DNA from: Panicum virgatum
Taxonomy: Eukaryota; Streptophyta; Magnoliopsida; Poales; Poaceae
Direction of reading: 5' to 3'
Assembly: GCF_016808335.1 (NCBI RefSeq)
Contig: NC_053137.1
Span: forward strand, 124,001 to 188,000
Length of the DNA: 64,000 nucleotides
Shown piece by piece: positions 37,309 through 48,689 of the stretch. Every line of letters begins with the position of its first letter. Position 1 is the stretch's first letter. Below the pieces are notes generated by a model, which did no database searches, had not been told where the DNA came from, and was given only the letters and a program-made list of their open reading frames with translations. Both the position numbers and the translations under genes were made by a program.

Positions 37309-39418
37309 CCCTGCTCATGGAGGGTCGATCGGAAGGAGACATCCGGATGCACCAGAGGCCGACGACCACCATCTTCCTCAGAACCTCCTCCTCCTCAGGC
37401 CCACTGCACGTGCTGCTGGCGCAGAACCTGTCCAGAACTCCAGATCCCGGCCGGTACAGGCACTCTGGGAAGTAGCTGCTGCTCGCCCCCGAGCTCCCGG
37501 AACCATCGACGACGACGACGACGCCGCTCCTCCTGGCGCCGACCATCTCGAGCACCATCATGCCGTAGCTGTAGACGTCGGACTTGCTGGTGACGGCCCC
37601 CACCTGCCTGGAGAAGACCTCCGGCGCGATGTAGCCGACGGTGCCCCTGGCTCCGGCGATGGACACGGCGATGGTGCTCTCCTTCTGCAGCCGCAGCTTG
37701 GCCAGCCCGAAGTCGGAGATCTTGGGGCGGAACGTCGCGTCGAGCAGGATGTTGTGGGGCTTGATGTCGAAATGCACGATGTGGGCGTTGCATCCGCGGT
37801 GGAGGTACTCCAGCCCCCGCGCGATGCCCACGGCGATGTCCAGCAGCCGCTCCCAGCTCAGGCTCAGGTCGCCGCCGCCGCCGGCGTACCTCTCCAGCGA
37901 GCCATTGGGCATGTACTCGTAGACGAGGCCCCTCCTGGATTTGCCCTCCACGCAGAAGCCCAGCAGCGTCACCACGTTGACGTGCGACGTCCGGCTGATA
38001 CGGGCCACCTCGTTGATGAACTCCTCGCCGTCCGCCCACTTGGCCTCCTTGAGCATCTTCACCGCCACCTCGCGCCCGTCGGGGAGCCTGCCCTTGTACA
38101 CGGCGCCATTGCCGCCTTGGCCCAGCTTGTGAGCAAAGGATCCGGTCATCCGCTTCAACTGAGAGTAGCTGTACCTCCGAGGATGCTGCTGCTGCTGCTG
38201 TAGCAGGGACTCCATCCTCTTCCTGCGGCTGCCTCGTCCCGAGGATGATGATTGCTTCCTCTCCTCCTCCTTGCACCACCATGTTACTAGTATTATGCAA
38301 GCCCCGACGAGAAGCAGGGCCACTCCACCCAGCGCACCTGCTAGTACGACGTCTGCATCAACAAATCACACATATATATACACTACAATTGAGACATCGA
38401 TGGTGAGCGAGACAAGAAAAAAGATTCGTCGATTGATCGGGTCGGATACTCACAGGTCCTGGGCTTTTTCCTCGAGGAACTTGAGCTTCCTCCAGTCCCA
38501 GAAGAACCTCCTGGCGCTGCCGCTGACGGCGGCGGTGGTTCGACGAGCGGCGCCTTGGTCGGCGGCGTGCCGGGCGCGAATGCCATCAACTCGTAGCGCA
38601 GGTAGCAGCTGGGCCCGCTGAGGCGGGCGCCGTTCATGTCGGTGCAGCAGACGCCCAGCCAGACCATGTGCGTCGCCAGGCAGCGGCTGCACTCCTCGGG
38701 GGTCAGGTCCACCGTGCACTGCGCCAGCCCGTGCAGCGTCGCGTTGGCGCTGACCTGCTCGTCGCCGAACGCGACTCGGGCCGGCGATTCCGAAGCCGCG
38801 GCGAGCATCCGGCCGTTCAGCCTCTCCCGCGCCTTGTTCAGGGCCGCCGGGTCGGAGAAATTGTTGGGGTTGGGCAGCTCGGCGGCCGCGGCTGCCAGGC
38901 AGGCCGCAGGCGGCGCAGTCGGACATCTCGGCGTCCGCGAGGCACGTGGCGAGGCCGTACACCGCGTCCTCGTCCGCGCCGAAGGTTGCGTTGAGGAAGC
39001 TGGCGTTGGCGGCGTCCATGTCCCGGAGGGAGTCCCGGAACCGGAGCAGGTTGGCCTCGGAGGCGGCGCCGCGGCTGGAGGTGGCGGCGGAGGTGGAGCA
39101 GTCGGGCTAGGCGTACCTGCCGTTGGCCTTGGTGCCGCAGAGATTGGGAGGGTCCTGCTGCTGCGGCTGCACGCCCGGTACGAGGAACACCACGGAGACG
39201 GCGAGCAAGGCGGCGGCGGCGGCCATTGCTTGCCAAGAGGAATATGGGAAGAACAGGTTGACCCGAGGCCGAGGGAGGATGGCTGGTCTCCGCATTCTAC
39301 TATTGCAGGCCCAGGCTCAGGTCAGAGAAGCCGGCTACTCTGACTCTGACCTGACCACACACGGCATCTATACAGCAGGTACTAGTCAGTTGGCGCCAGC
39401 TGGCAAAGACTACATGTA

Positions 39419-39673
39419 CTTCCTCCTTCTCGAAAAGAATATAAATCTTGTTTTTCGAGAAGCCAAATAATTTCAACTTTGACTGAATTTATAAAAAATA
39501 GTACTAATATATATCACAACATAAGTATCTTTACATTAATCATGTAATATATTTCTATACTACATCAATTCGAAGACACAAATGTCTGTAATTTTTTGTA
39601 TAAATTTAGTTAAAATTAAAAGTGTTTGACTTCTCGGGAAGCGATATTTATATTCTTTTTGGAACGGAGGGAG
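39419..39673. mobile_element. Stowaway-like MITE, 255 bp, TA duplication
   Basis: CTTCCTCCTTCTCGAAAAGAATAT at the left mirrors ATATTCTTTTTGGAACGGAGGGAG at the right. TA lies on both sides. It sits about 190 bp upstream of the kinase pseudogene start, in its promoter. Confidence 0.8.
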
Positions 39674-40511
39674 TACCGCATTTGTGGTTTGGTTCGGGAA
39701 CCAGATGGAATCTGATGGTGGTGCTTGATTATCCGGATGGAAATCAAGATGGTGTTGGTCGAGGTGTTAGAGTGTGTTGGAGTAATCACATGTAGTAAAT
39801 AGGATGCTTTTGTTGAGTCTAGAGTGTTGGCTTTAGCGCGTGTCGAAACTTGTATAAGTTTTCCTTGCTCTTAACCTCATGTCATGTTTTCCCACACTTG
39901 TGGAGTACATTTCGATGTACTCATCACCGTTTCCTTTTCTACCCCTGTTATGCTCTTCATTATCGGCGCTCAGAAGCTAGAGAGGAAGCGGAGTATCATG
40001 AATATGATGACTTCGACCCGAATGCTCCGTACTAGGATGGCGATCCACCGGACGACTGCCAGTGTAATAATGGAAGACTCGCTCTCGCTGAATGTCTTTA
40101 TTTATATTTGTATTTTGTTTAGGCCTACGGGTCCATTTGCACCTAATTCTATCGTTATGTAATGGCACTGTAGTGGTACACTTAAGCCACCGTATATATG
40201 TTTAACCGATCCTGGCATACATATGAGAGACATCCAGTTTGTCCTTTGAACTCGGATGTGACAGTAGAGAAGAGATAAGGGAAGCAGGTTGTAAGCTTAC
40301 AGCCAGCTCGGACACAGGAACCAAAAAACTTTGTGAGAGAGACAAGTGAGCCATATGTTAATGGTAGAGAGCTAAATCACTATACAAGTAGCTTGAGAGA
40401 TGAGCAGCAAAAATTCTTACAACCAGCAGTGGGCTAAATCATTAACCTTGCTCTTATCAACCAACGAGACCTCTGGAATTCTAAACTCTGTCTATTTGCA
40501 ATTCTCTCTAA
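39674..40511. other. No gene; possible remnant of a long LTR
   Basis: A short open stretch (near 39960-40035, ...EYHEYDDFDPNAPY then stop) followed by an AT-rich tail ending ...CTCGGATGTGACA (about 40255) resembles the 3' part of long gypsy LTRs. No matching start or target duplication was found. Confidence 0.25.
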
Positions 40512-40700
40512 GGCTCTATTTGGCGAAGCTCTGGCTCCTCAAAAAATGGCTCCCGTTTCGAAAAAAAGAACATTTAGCAAAACATCTCCATCTAACTGTT
40601 AAAATATAGAAAAGATATAAAATGATCATAATACCCTTCTTTTTTATTTTTTATTCTTCTTATTTATCCTTTCTTTCTTCCCTTCTCTCCCCTTCTCCTC

Positions 40701-41459
40701 TGTTGGGAGCGCCACCTTCGGCCATCGACCGAAGGCCCGCGCGCAATTTGAATGCAACGACAAGGTCTCCTCCCGGCTCGGCAAGCCGAGCAGTCAAAGG
40801 GCTTCAAGCTTCGGGCGAAGACCGAGGCGCCTACGGCGAAAACCAATTCGCCACAGGCGAAGACGAAGAGAAGCGAAGAGTGACGAAGACCGAGGCGCCT
40901 ACGCGCGAAGACCGGTTCGTTACAGGCGAAGACGAAGAGAAGCGAAGAGTGATGAAGACCGAGGCACCTACGGCAAAGATCGGTTCGCCACAGGCGAAGA
41001 CGAAGAGAAGCGAAGAGAGGAGAAGACCAGGGCGCCTAGGGAGAAGACCAGGGCACCGACTGCGAAGTCGAAGACCAGAAGGGAAGGCGTCGGAGAGTAA
41101 GCGCTTCGAAAGCCGCGAAGGGAATCTTGTAATGGGCCCAATGGGCTGTAATGGGCCCAATGGGCAGAAGAGGCTCGGATGTAATTTACCAAATAATGTA
41201 AAAATACGGTTGTACCCCGGGAATATTCCGGGAATGTAGTTGTTAGGGGGCATTACGGTGTAATAACGGAGGGTGGTAGGTGAACCGTCACCTATAAATA
41301 CCCGACCCCTGTACATTGATGGGACACATTGAATACAGAGAAAGAATCCAATTTACTGTGTGAAGCCTCGTTTCTGGCTTGGAGTTGTTCACTTCGACTG
41401 GTGCGCTCTTTCTTCACTGTTGTAGTGTTCGTCCGTTCTGGAAGCACTCTCCACCAACA
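40701..41459 (+). repeat. 5' LTR of the Tat element (759 bp)
   Basis: It contains a diverged triplication of a unit of about 63 bp (GAAGACCGAGGCGCCTACG ... GAAGCGAAGAGTGA) at about 40817-41020. The TATA candidate CCTATAAATACC is at 41291-41302. It differs from the 3' LTR by several indels, so the insertion is not very recent. Confidence 0.93.
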
Positions 41460-41460
41460 G

Positions 41461-41478
41461 TTTGGCGCCCACCCGTTG
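41461..41478 (+). other. Primer binding site of the Tat element
   Basis: TTTGGCGCCCACCCGTTG starts two bases after the LTR. The TGGCGCC core is typical of Tat and Athila primer sites. I did not determine which tRNA matches. Confidence 0.7.
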
Positions 41479-41502
41479 GTTCGACACACCACGCCACACC
41501 AC

Positions 41503-43221
41503 ATGGCGGCGAAGAAGAAGGGAGAAGCTACTACCACTTCGACAGACACGACAACAACGACGACACCTCCGCAAGACGAAGCCGCCCCCGGACAAGAGCC
41601 CGCAACCGGTAACGAAGACATCACCGTCGAAGACATCGCAGAAGGCCAACACGAAGTCGATCTGCTGGACCTTGGCATCTCTGCCGAAGACATCGCTGCA
41701 ATGCGAAGGGTTGATGCTCGCCTCGAAGAGGCGCGAAGAGCCAAGATACAAGCTCTTCAGGAAGAATCTACGGAGCCTCAAATCATCACGAGGGCGAAGG
41801 GGAAGGAAATAATGTTGACTGAAGCAGAAAGGCAAGAGCAGTACAACAAGCTGCCAGAAGAAGATCTTCACTGCAAGGCGTTACAAGAGAAGATCAGAGC
41901 ACAACGACTGATGATCGAAAAAATGCAGGCACCGCAGCCGCCGCAGCCACTGCCGAAGGGCACGGTCGCAACGAACCCACTAAGAAACACAAGGGTCCGA
42001 ACAAGGACTATACCAGTCGAAGAAATCTTTGACCAGTCTGAGCAAGAGGAGGAAGGGTATTATCGAAGGGGCCACCCGCGAAGAACGCCATTGTACGAAG
42101 AGTTGGAAGAGATACAATGTCCTCATCGCCTCAACCCAGCAGTTTGATGGTGAATCCGATCCCGAAGAGTTTCTCCTGAAATACGAAGCCACCATAGAGG
42201 CAGCCGGAGGAGGCACGGCGCGTGCAAAGCGAAGGCACTTGTCCTCGCACTGCGAGGACTGGCTCAGCGATGGTATGCAAACATACCCACAGGAAGCATT
42301 CTATCATGGAACCAGCTTCGTTCCCAGTTGCGCTCAAGTTTTCGAGCCGTCAGGCCCGACGAACTCACATCCTGCGACTTCCATAACTTGAAGCAAGGAA
42401 GCATGACTTTACAGGAGTACCTTCAGAGCTTGATAAAGCTTCGCGCAAGAGGGCCAGACATCACTGACCAGAGCATAATCGACTCAGTAGTCAATGGGAT
42501 CAGCCTCGGCCCATGCGGGGAGTACTTAACCCGACGAAGGCCGAAGACAGTTACCAAATTGTTCGAGATAATGCAAGAATATTGCATATCAGACTGTGCG
42601 AAGAGGCAAAAGCTCGAAGAAATGAATGAGAAGAGGAAGTCAAGGAATAGTGAGAGGTCGCACCAGAAGCCATGGCATTCCGACCAATCGAAGCAAAAAA
42701 CTGTCAATAGCGTCTCCGAGGAGGAGTCACGTGAAACCAGGCACCACAAGAACAAGGGCGGCAGAGGTCACCACGAAGACAGATATAGCCGCGAAGACAG
42801 ATCTAGCCGCGAAGACAGGCCCAGCCATGATGACAGGTCCAACCGCGAAGACAGATACAATCGCGAAGACCGCTACCAGAAAGGCCGAAAAGAAAAGGGG
42901 GGCCGAAGGGAAAAAACACCATTTTGCTATTTCTATGGGAAGGACCAAGGTCATTGGACCAATGAATGCACAATCGCAATTGAAACGAAGGCAGAGCTCG
43001 AACGCAAAAATGCACAATCAGCAAAACCAGTAAATTACACTTCGCAACCACCGCATTCATTTCCTCTTCCACAAACCACCTGGACCCCAACACCAAATTG
43101 GCCAGTATCATACCCAGTTTACAACTACAACCCATTATACACACCTCCAATGTCATTGCCTTCGCAACAATCCATGCCACCACCTTCGCACCAGTCGATG
43201 CCGATGCTACCCGCTCCGTAG
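41503..43221 (+). pseudogene. gag region of the Tat element
   Basis: The start is MAAKKKGEATTTSTD, followed by a Glu-rich N-terminal part. The retrotransposon gag domain follows (QFDGESDPEEFLLKYEATIE ... DFHNLKQGSMTLQEYLQSL), then a charged region with repeats of SREDR/NREDRY. The zinc-knuckle-like CYFYGKDQGHWTNEC comes after that, then a Pro/Tyr-rich tail. The frame shifts near 42140 and shifts back near 42228, so the first part of the gag domain is read out of frame. A TAG (43219-43221) and a TGA (about 43354) interrupt the frame before pol, although gag and pol are otherwise in one frame. Confidence 0.85.
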
Positions 43222-43419
43222 TACGCCAACACATGGTCAAGGAGCTCCACGCCTTTACCCCCACCACCGAAGTTCGAGCCAGGACAGATACCGGAAAGAG
43301 CAGGCGACGGACCCTCCGGCAGCATGGTTAACATCATCAACGCCATCTCAGGATGATCCAATGAACAGGGTCATGAGACGAAGAGGCAACGCAAAGAATA
43401 CATCAGAACTGTCTCTCAT

Positions 43420-46400
43420 GTGAGCGAAGGCAAATGTTTCCGAACTCCGTGGTCGCATGTCCCAATAACCTTCACACAGGCGGATCTTCGACTAAAACAC
43501 TACCCTCACAATGATCCCCTTGTCATCAGAGCCAACATTGGCAAGAATTCAGTACACTTCGCTGGGAATGACGTCGGAAGGATATTGGTCGACAATGGCA
43601 GCTCCGCAGACATTCTGGTATGGCAGTGCTTTGTCAAGATGGGGTTCACAGAGCAAGCTCTGAAAAAATCGCAATACCCTCTCATTGGCTTCGGAGGCAA
43701 GAGAATCGAGGCCCTCGGCAAGATAGAGCTCAACGTCACATTCGGCGAAGGGGTCACACAAAGAACCGAAGCAATAACCTTTGATGTAGTGGACATCAAC
43801 TATCCATACAATGCCATCTTCGGTCGAAACACCCTGGTGAAGTTTGCAGCTGTAATCCATCAGTCGTATCTATGCATGAAGATACCTTCGGCAGGGGGAG
43901 TCGTGACCGTCTACGGCAATCAAGAAGAAGCGCGCAGGTGCGAAGATAACGCGTATAGCACCAACAAAACTGTGCATACCATTGAGGCTACCGAAGAGGA
44001 CACAAGAACATTTGTTGCCGAAGACATGCGAAGAGACCATAAAAACGAAGGGGTCTCACCAGCAGAACATACGAAGAAGGTACCATTATGCGAAGATGTG
44101 CCTGATCATCTAGTGATCATCGGCAAGGAGCTCGAGGAGCACGAAGAGGTAAGACTCATACAGTTTCTGAGGAACAATCAAGACGTCTTCGCATGGTCTT
44201 CGTCCGACCTGCGAGGAGTCAGTCGAGAAGTCATTGAGCATACGCTTACAGTCAACCCGAAGGCAAAACCGATAAAGCAGGGGCAGAGGTCAATGTCTGA
44301 AGAGAGGAAGAAAGCTGCACAGGGTGAGGTGCAGAAATTGCTATACGCAGGTGTCATTCGCGAGGTGCAATACCCAGAGTGGTTGGCAAATGTGGTCATG
44401 GTACCGAAGAAGAATGGGAAATGGAGAATGTGCATCGACTTCACCAACCTCAATAAGGCTTGTCCGAAGGATGAATACCCTTTGCCTCGCATCGACACAT
44501 TGGTCGATGTGGTGGCCGGCTTAGAAATGCTGAGCATGCTGGATTGTTTCTCCGGCTATCACCAGATTTTCATGAATAAGGGGGACGAAGAGAAAACTAG
44601 TTTCACCACTCCCTTCTGGACATACTGTTACATCAGGATGCCAGAAGGCCTTCGCAACGCAGGTTGTACATTTTACAGAATGATCAAGAAAGTGCTCGGG
44701 GATCAGCTAGACAGAAGCATCTCCGCATATGTGGATGACGTGGTCGTTCGAAGCAAGAAAAAAGAAGATCACATACAAGATCTTCGTGAAACATTTGCAA
44801 ACCTTCGCCGGCACGGGCTAAAGCTAAACCCTGAAAAATGTGTCTTCGGTGTTCGAAGAGGCAAGCTGTTGGGTTGTATGATCACAGAAAGGGGTATAGA
44901 GGCGAACCCTGAGAAGATCGAGGCAATCAGGCAGATGAAGCCGCCAACCACAAAGAAAGGAGTTCAAAAATTGACAGGTCGATTGGCTTCGCTGAACAGA
45001 TTCATCTCCAGGTCAGCAGAAAAGTCTCTCCCATTCTTCAAAGCACTGAAAGGAGCTGGAAACATGCAATGGGGCGAAGAGCAAGCGAAGGCGTTTGAAG
45101 CCTTGAAAACATTTATAGAAAACTTGGCAGTCATGTCCAGCCCTTCTGAGAAGGCAGAGCTCTTGCTGTACATCGCCACTTCGGGTGCCGCGGTCAGTGC
45201 AGCTCTCGTCGAAGAGAGATTAATCGAAGGTGAACTTAAGCAAGTCCCCATCTATTTCGTCTCCGAAGCCCTGAGTGGCTCGAAACTACTATACTCAGAA
45301 ATGGAAAAAAATGGCTTACACAGTAGTCATGGCTTCGCGCAAGTTTCGCTACTATTTCCAGAGTCACAAGATAAAAGTTCCAACTTCGTTCCCTCTTCGG
45401 GATATGTTTGAAAACAAGGAGGCCTCCGGCAGAATAGGCAACTGGGCTACAAAACTAGCGGAGCATACAATTGACTTCGTCCCCAGAACAACAATCAAGT
45501 CCCAGGTCTTGGTAGAGTTCATTGCAAACTGGACTCCAGCGGTGCCTTCGCAAGAAACACCGAACTTAGAATCAATATGGCAGCTTGAATGTGATGGGGC
45601 ATACCAGAGAGATGGGGCAGGGGCTTCGGCAATCCTCACTGCCCCATCGGACACACAATTGAAATATGCAACGAGGCTAGACTTCAAAGGGTGCACAAAT
45701 AATGTTGCAGAATACGAAGGCCTGCTCCTAGGTCTTCACAAGGCAAGAGCACTGGGAGCGCGAAGGCTGTCCATCAGATCTGACTCGGAGCTAATCACCG
45801 GACACATCAATAAAACCAATAGAGCACTGAAGCCGGAGCTGTCAAAGTATCTGGCAGACGTCCGAAGCATGGAGAGGTTTTTCCTCGGATTCAGCATACG
45901 GAGCTTCCCAAGATCGCAAAACAAGCAAGCCGATATACTGGCGAAGGCCGCAGCTCAATATGATCCGCTACCACCAGATGTGTTCTTTGAAACACTGAAG
46001 CAGAGCTCTGTCAACTGCGCCGAAGAGCCTGTAAAATTCATCAACGCCATAACCAGCGAAGACTGGAGGGCAACCATAATGGCCTATCTGCGAGGGTATT
46101 TCGTCCCTGAAGATGACAAGGAAGAAAAGAGAATGGCTCTTCGTGCTCGCAACTACAAAATCGTCAACGAAAACCTATATCGAGGGGGTGTCTGCGCGCC
46201 CCTCCTGAAGTGCATCTCTTGTGAAGAAGGCCGACAGTTGCTCGAAGAGATTCACGCAGGCATGTGCTCTTCGCACATTGCAACAAGGGCATTGGTAGGC
46301 AAAGCCTTTCGCGAAGGCTTCTATTGGCCTTCGGCGATTGCAGATGCACACGAAGTGGTCCGAAAATGCTCAAATTGCCAAAGGCGTGCACCATACAGCA

Positions 46401-47279
46401 AATTTCCACCAGACGAAGTGCAGTTATTGCCTCCGATGTGGCCCCTCGCTCGATGGGGCATCGACATTGTAGGGCCTTTGCCCACGGCGCCAGGAAACTA
46501 CAAATATGCTGCAGTCGCAGTAGAATATTTCTCGAAGTGGGTCGAAGCCAAGGCTCTCAGAGATATCACAGCGGGAGCCTTGCAGAAGTTCTTCTGGCAA
46601 AACATTGTGTGCCGCTTCGGCGTTCCAAAAGAAGTCACCGTAGACAACGGCAAGCAATTTGATTGCACCACATTCAGAGACTTCACCACGCAGCTTGGGA
46701 CGAAGCTATGTTTCGCTTCGGTCTATCACCCGCAATCGAACGGCGCGGTGGAAAGGGCCAATGGCATCATCTTCGCAGGCATAAAGAAGAATATCACCGA
46801 GTTGCCGAAGGGGAAGTGGATAGATGAGTTATCAAGGGTAATTTGGTCACACAATACGACAGTCAAGGACAACGAAGTTTACTCCGTTCAAGCTCTTGTA
46901 CGGCGAAGAAGCTGTCACGCCCGAAGAAATCAAGCTCAAATCTTGGAGGACGTCCGAACGGACGGACAATATAGAGGAAGACATAAAGCCTTCAATCGAG
47001 GCAGCAAAGATGCAAGCAGCAATCAACCTCGGCAAATACCAAGAAGAAACTCAAAGATGGAAGAACAAGAAGGTGAAGCCCAGGGAGATTCAAGAAGGGG
47101 ATCTTGTGCTTCGCAGAATCCCGAAGGCCAAACAGAAAGGGAAGATGCATAGCAAGTGGGATGGACCATTCATTGTCGCCTCCATGGTGAGACCAGAAGC
47201 CTGCAGACTTTGCACACTGGAAGGTGTCGAAGACCCATACTCATGGAACAAAGATATGATGCAAAAGTACTATGTGTAG
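43420..47279 (+). pseudogene. pol of the Tat element: protease, RT, two RNase H domains, integrase
   Basis: The protease active-site motif is ILVDNGSSADIL (about 43585). Reverse transcriptase has CIDFTNLNKACPKDEYPLP, MLDCFSGYHQI and the catalytic AYVDDVVV (about 44728). The first RNase H begins near 45230. One extra A in a seven-A run at 45304-45310 shifts the frame. A second, archaeal-type RNase H follows (LECDGAYQRDGAGASAIL, NNVAEYEGLLLGL, RSDSELITG; about 45580-45800). Integrase has H/C zinc residues (KCSNCQ) and the D-D-E triad (WGIDIVG about 46457, TVDNGKQF about 46639, NGAVERANG about 46745). A second frameshift lies near 46872, after which the C-terminal part (LYGEEAVTPEEIKL ... YSWNKDMMQKYYV) ends at 47279. 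Two RNase H domains are a known feature of plant Tat elements. Confidence 0.92.
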
Positions 47280-47699
47280 GAACAATGTAAGAGCCCGCAG
47301 AGAAAAATAACTGAAGGGGCTCAACAGTTTAGTATTTATTTCCGCAATTTTTTTATTTTATTTTTTGTTTGCGAGAAATTCACACAATGTATCGAAGGGA
47401 CCGTACTCTTTTCCTCACGGGGGAAGCCTTCGCACGTTCACTCTGGACGTCGGAGGTGTGAGGTTTTTAACGAGGCGGAACCCTGTGTAACCCCTTGTGA
47501 AATATAAGCAAGGTCCCCCGAAAAAAAACTCCTCTCAAGAACAGGAATATGGTGAAGGCACCGAAGCATCTATCCCTCTTCGCCAAGCGAAGAGGGGAGT
47601 CATCGGCGCATAAAACAAGCGATGACGCTTGAAAGAAGTAAGCACGGGACGCAATCTCGGATAGGGGCTTCGCTCCCCTTAGCTTTACTTCCAACTAAA
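47280..47699 (+). other. Spacer after pol in the Tat element
   Basis: No coding sequence is recognised. It has a short AT-rich stretch at 47338-47370 followed by the start of the tandem-repeat zone. Confidence 0.6.
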
Positions 47700-48165
47700 T
47701 AACAAAGTCCTTATGAGCGAAAAGCCTAAGGCGAAAAAGTCCTTGCGAGCGAAGAGCCCAAGGCAGAAATTCGAAGACATAAAAGTCCTTATGAGCGAAA
47801 AGCCTAAGGCAGAAAAGTCCTTGCGAGCGAAGAGCCCAAGGCAGAAATTCGAAGACATAAAAGTCCTTGCGAGCGAAGAGCCTAAGGCAGAAATTCGAAG
47901 ACATAAAAGTCCTTATGAGCGAAAAGCCTAAGGCAGAAAAGTCCTTGCGAGCGAAGAGCCCAAGGCAGAAATTCGAATGCATAAAAGTCCTTATGAGCGA
48001 AAAGCCTAAGGCAGAAAAATCCTTGCGAGCGAAGAGCCCAAGGCAGAAATTCGAAGACATGAAAGTCCTTATGAGCGAAAAGCCTAAGGCAGAAAAGTCC
48101 TTGCGAGCGAAGAGCCCAAGGCAGAAGTTTGAAGACAAAAAATCTTCATGAGCGAAGATCCCAGG
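47700..48165. repeat. 78-bp tandem repeat in the Tat element
   Basis: Five to six copies of a 78-bp unit, each itself a diverged near-duplication (AAAGTCCTTATGAGCGAAAA / AAAGTCCTTGCGAGCGAAGA). One unit near 47865-47905 is shortened. The unit length is a multiple of three, so it stays open in plus frames (SEKPKAEKSLRAKSPRQKF) and in a minus frame. These proteins are consequences of the repeat, not evidence of genes. Confidence 0.93.
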
Positions 48166-48689
48166 GCAGGAAAGTCGATGAGCAAAGAACCAAAGTTGAA
48201 ATCTCACGCGTGAAAATTCATCGCCCCCCGCAAGTCGAGCAAAGGGGGGTGGCGCTTCGCAAAACGTACATACGCTCGATTGCGGTGTCGATGACTTTCA
48301 TCCTCTCGCCCGTACAAAAGTGGGGGTGGCGCTTCGCAAAATACAAATTTGCACAATCGAAGGATAAAACTTGGAAGCATAAATATATTCATCTGTATAT
48401 AAAAAGAACAGTTCGCGCTACAAGAAAAATTACACTTCGCAATAATAGCGAAGAAAACGCACGTGTACACTTCGCACAAAAGCGAAGAAAGGTACAAATT
48501 TCTTCCCTTCGCGCTAAGTTGAAGACTCCACGAAAACTAAATCATGAAGTTACATCTAAAATTTCTTCGTCGAAGATAAGGCGGTCCAAGTCAGATATGA
48601 CTTCGCGGACCGCAACATCTATTATTTCTTCGGCTGTCCGGCGAAGAAATGCTTCAAATTCAACTCCTGCAAGCGAGGGCACCCCATCA

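Larger units (their letters stand above)
31631..39226 (-). pseudogene. DUF26 (cysteine-rich) receptor-like kinase, disrupted by a copia insertion
   Basis: Exon 1 (39226-38454) encodes a signal peptide (MAAAAALLAVSVVFLVPG). Two DUF26 extracellular domains follow, each with the C-x8-C-x2-C motif (CLADAEMSDCAAC at about 38906-38944, CTVDLTPEECSRC at about 38681-38720). Exon 2 (from 38352) encodes a transmembrane helix and a kinase of the LRK10-like type. That kinase has GQGGNGAVYKG, VAVKML, HFDIKPHNILLD (HFD for HRD, normal for this type), SDFGLAKL and YIAPEVF. After MSRV the exon is split by the element at 31734-37308. It resumes at 31733 with LEMLEKMTVAELPLPP and ends TGA at 31631-31633. Other lesions are a TAG in domain 1 (39107-39109) and a frameshift at about 38905-38915 beside a GCCTGC duplication. 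The full gene would sense an extracellular ligand at the plasma membrane. It is now a pseudogene. An upstream in-frame ATG exists at 39295. Confidence 0.88.

Noticed and set aside
47695..48207. Repeat proteins on both strands, and a possible CRISPR-like array
   Set aside because: The repeats are head-to-tail with no unique spacers, in a plant retrotransposon. The open frames follow from a unit length divisible by three.
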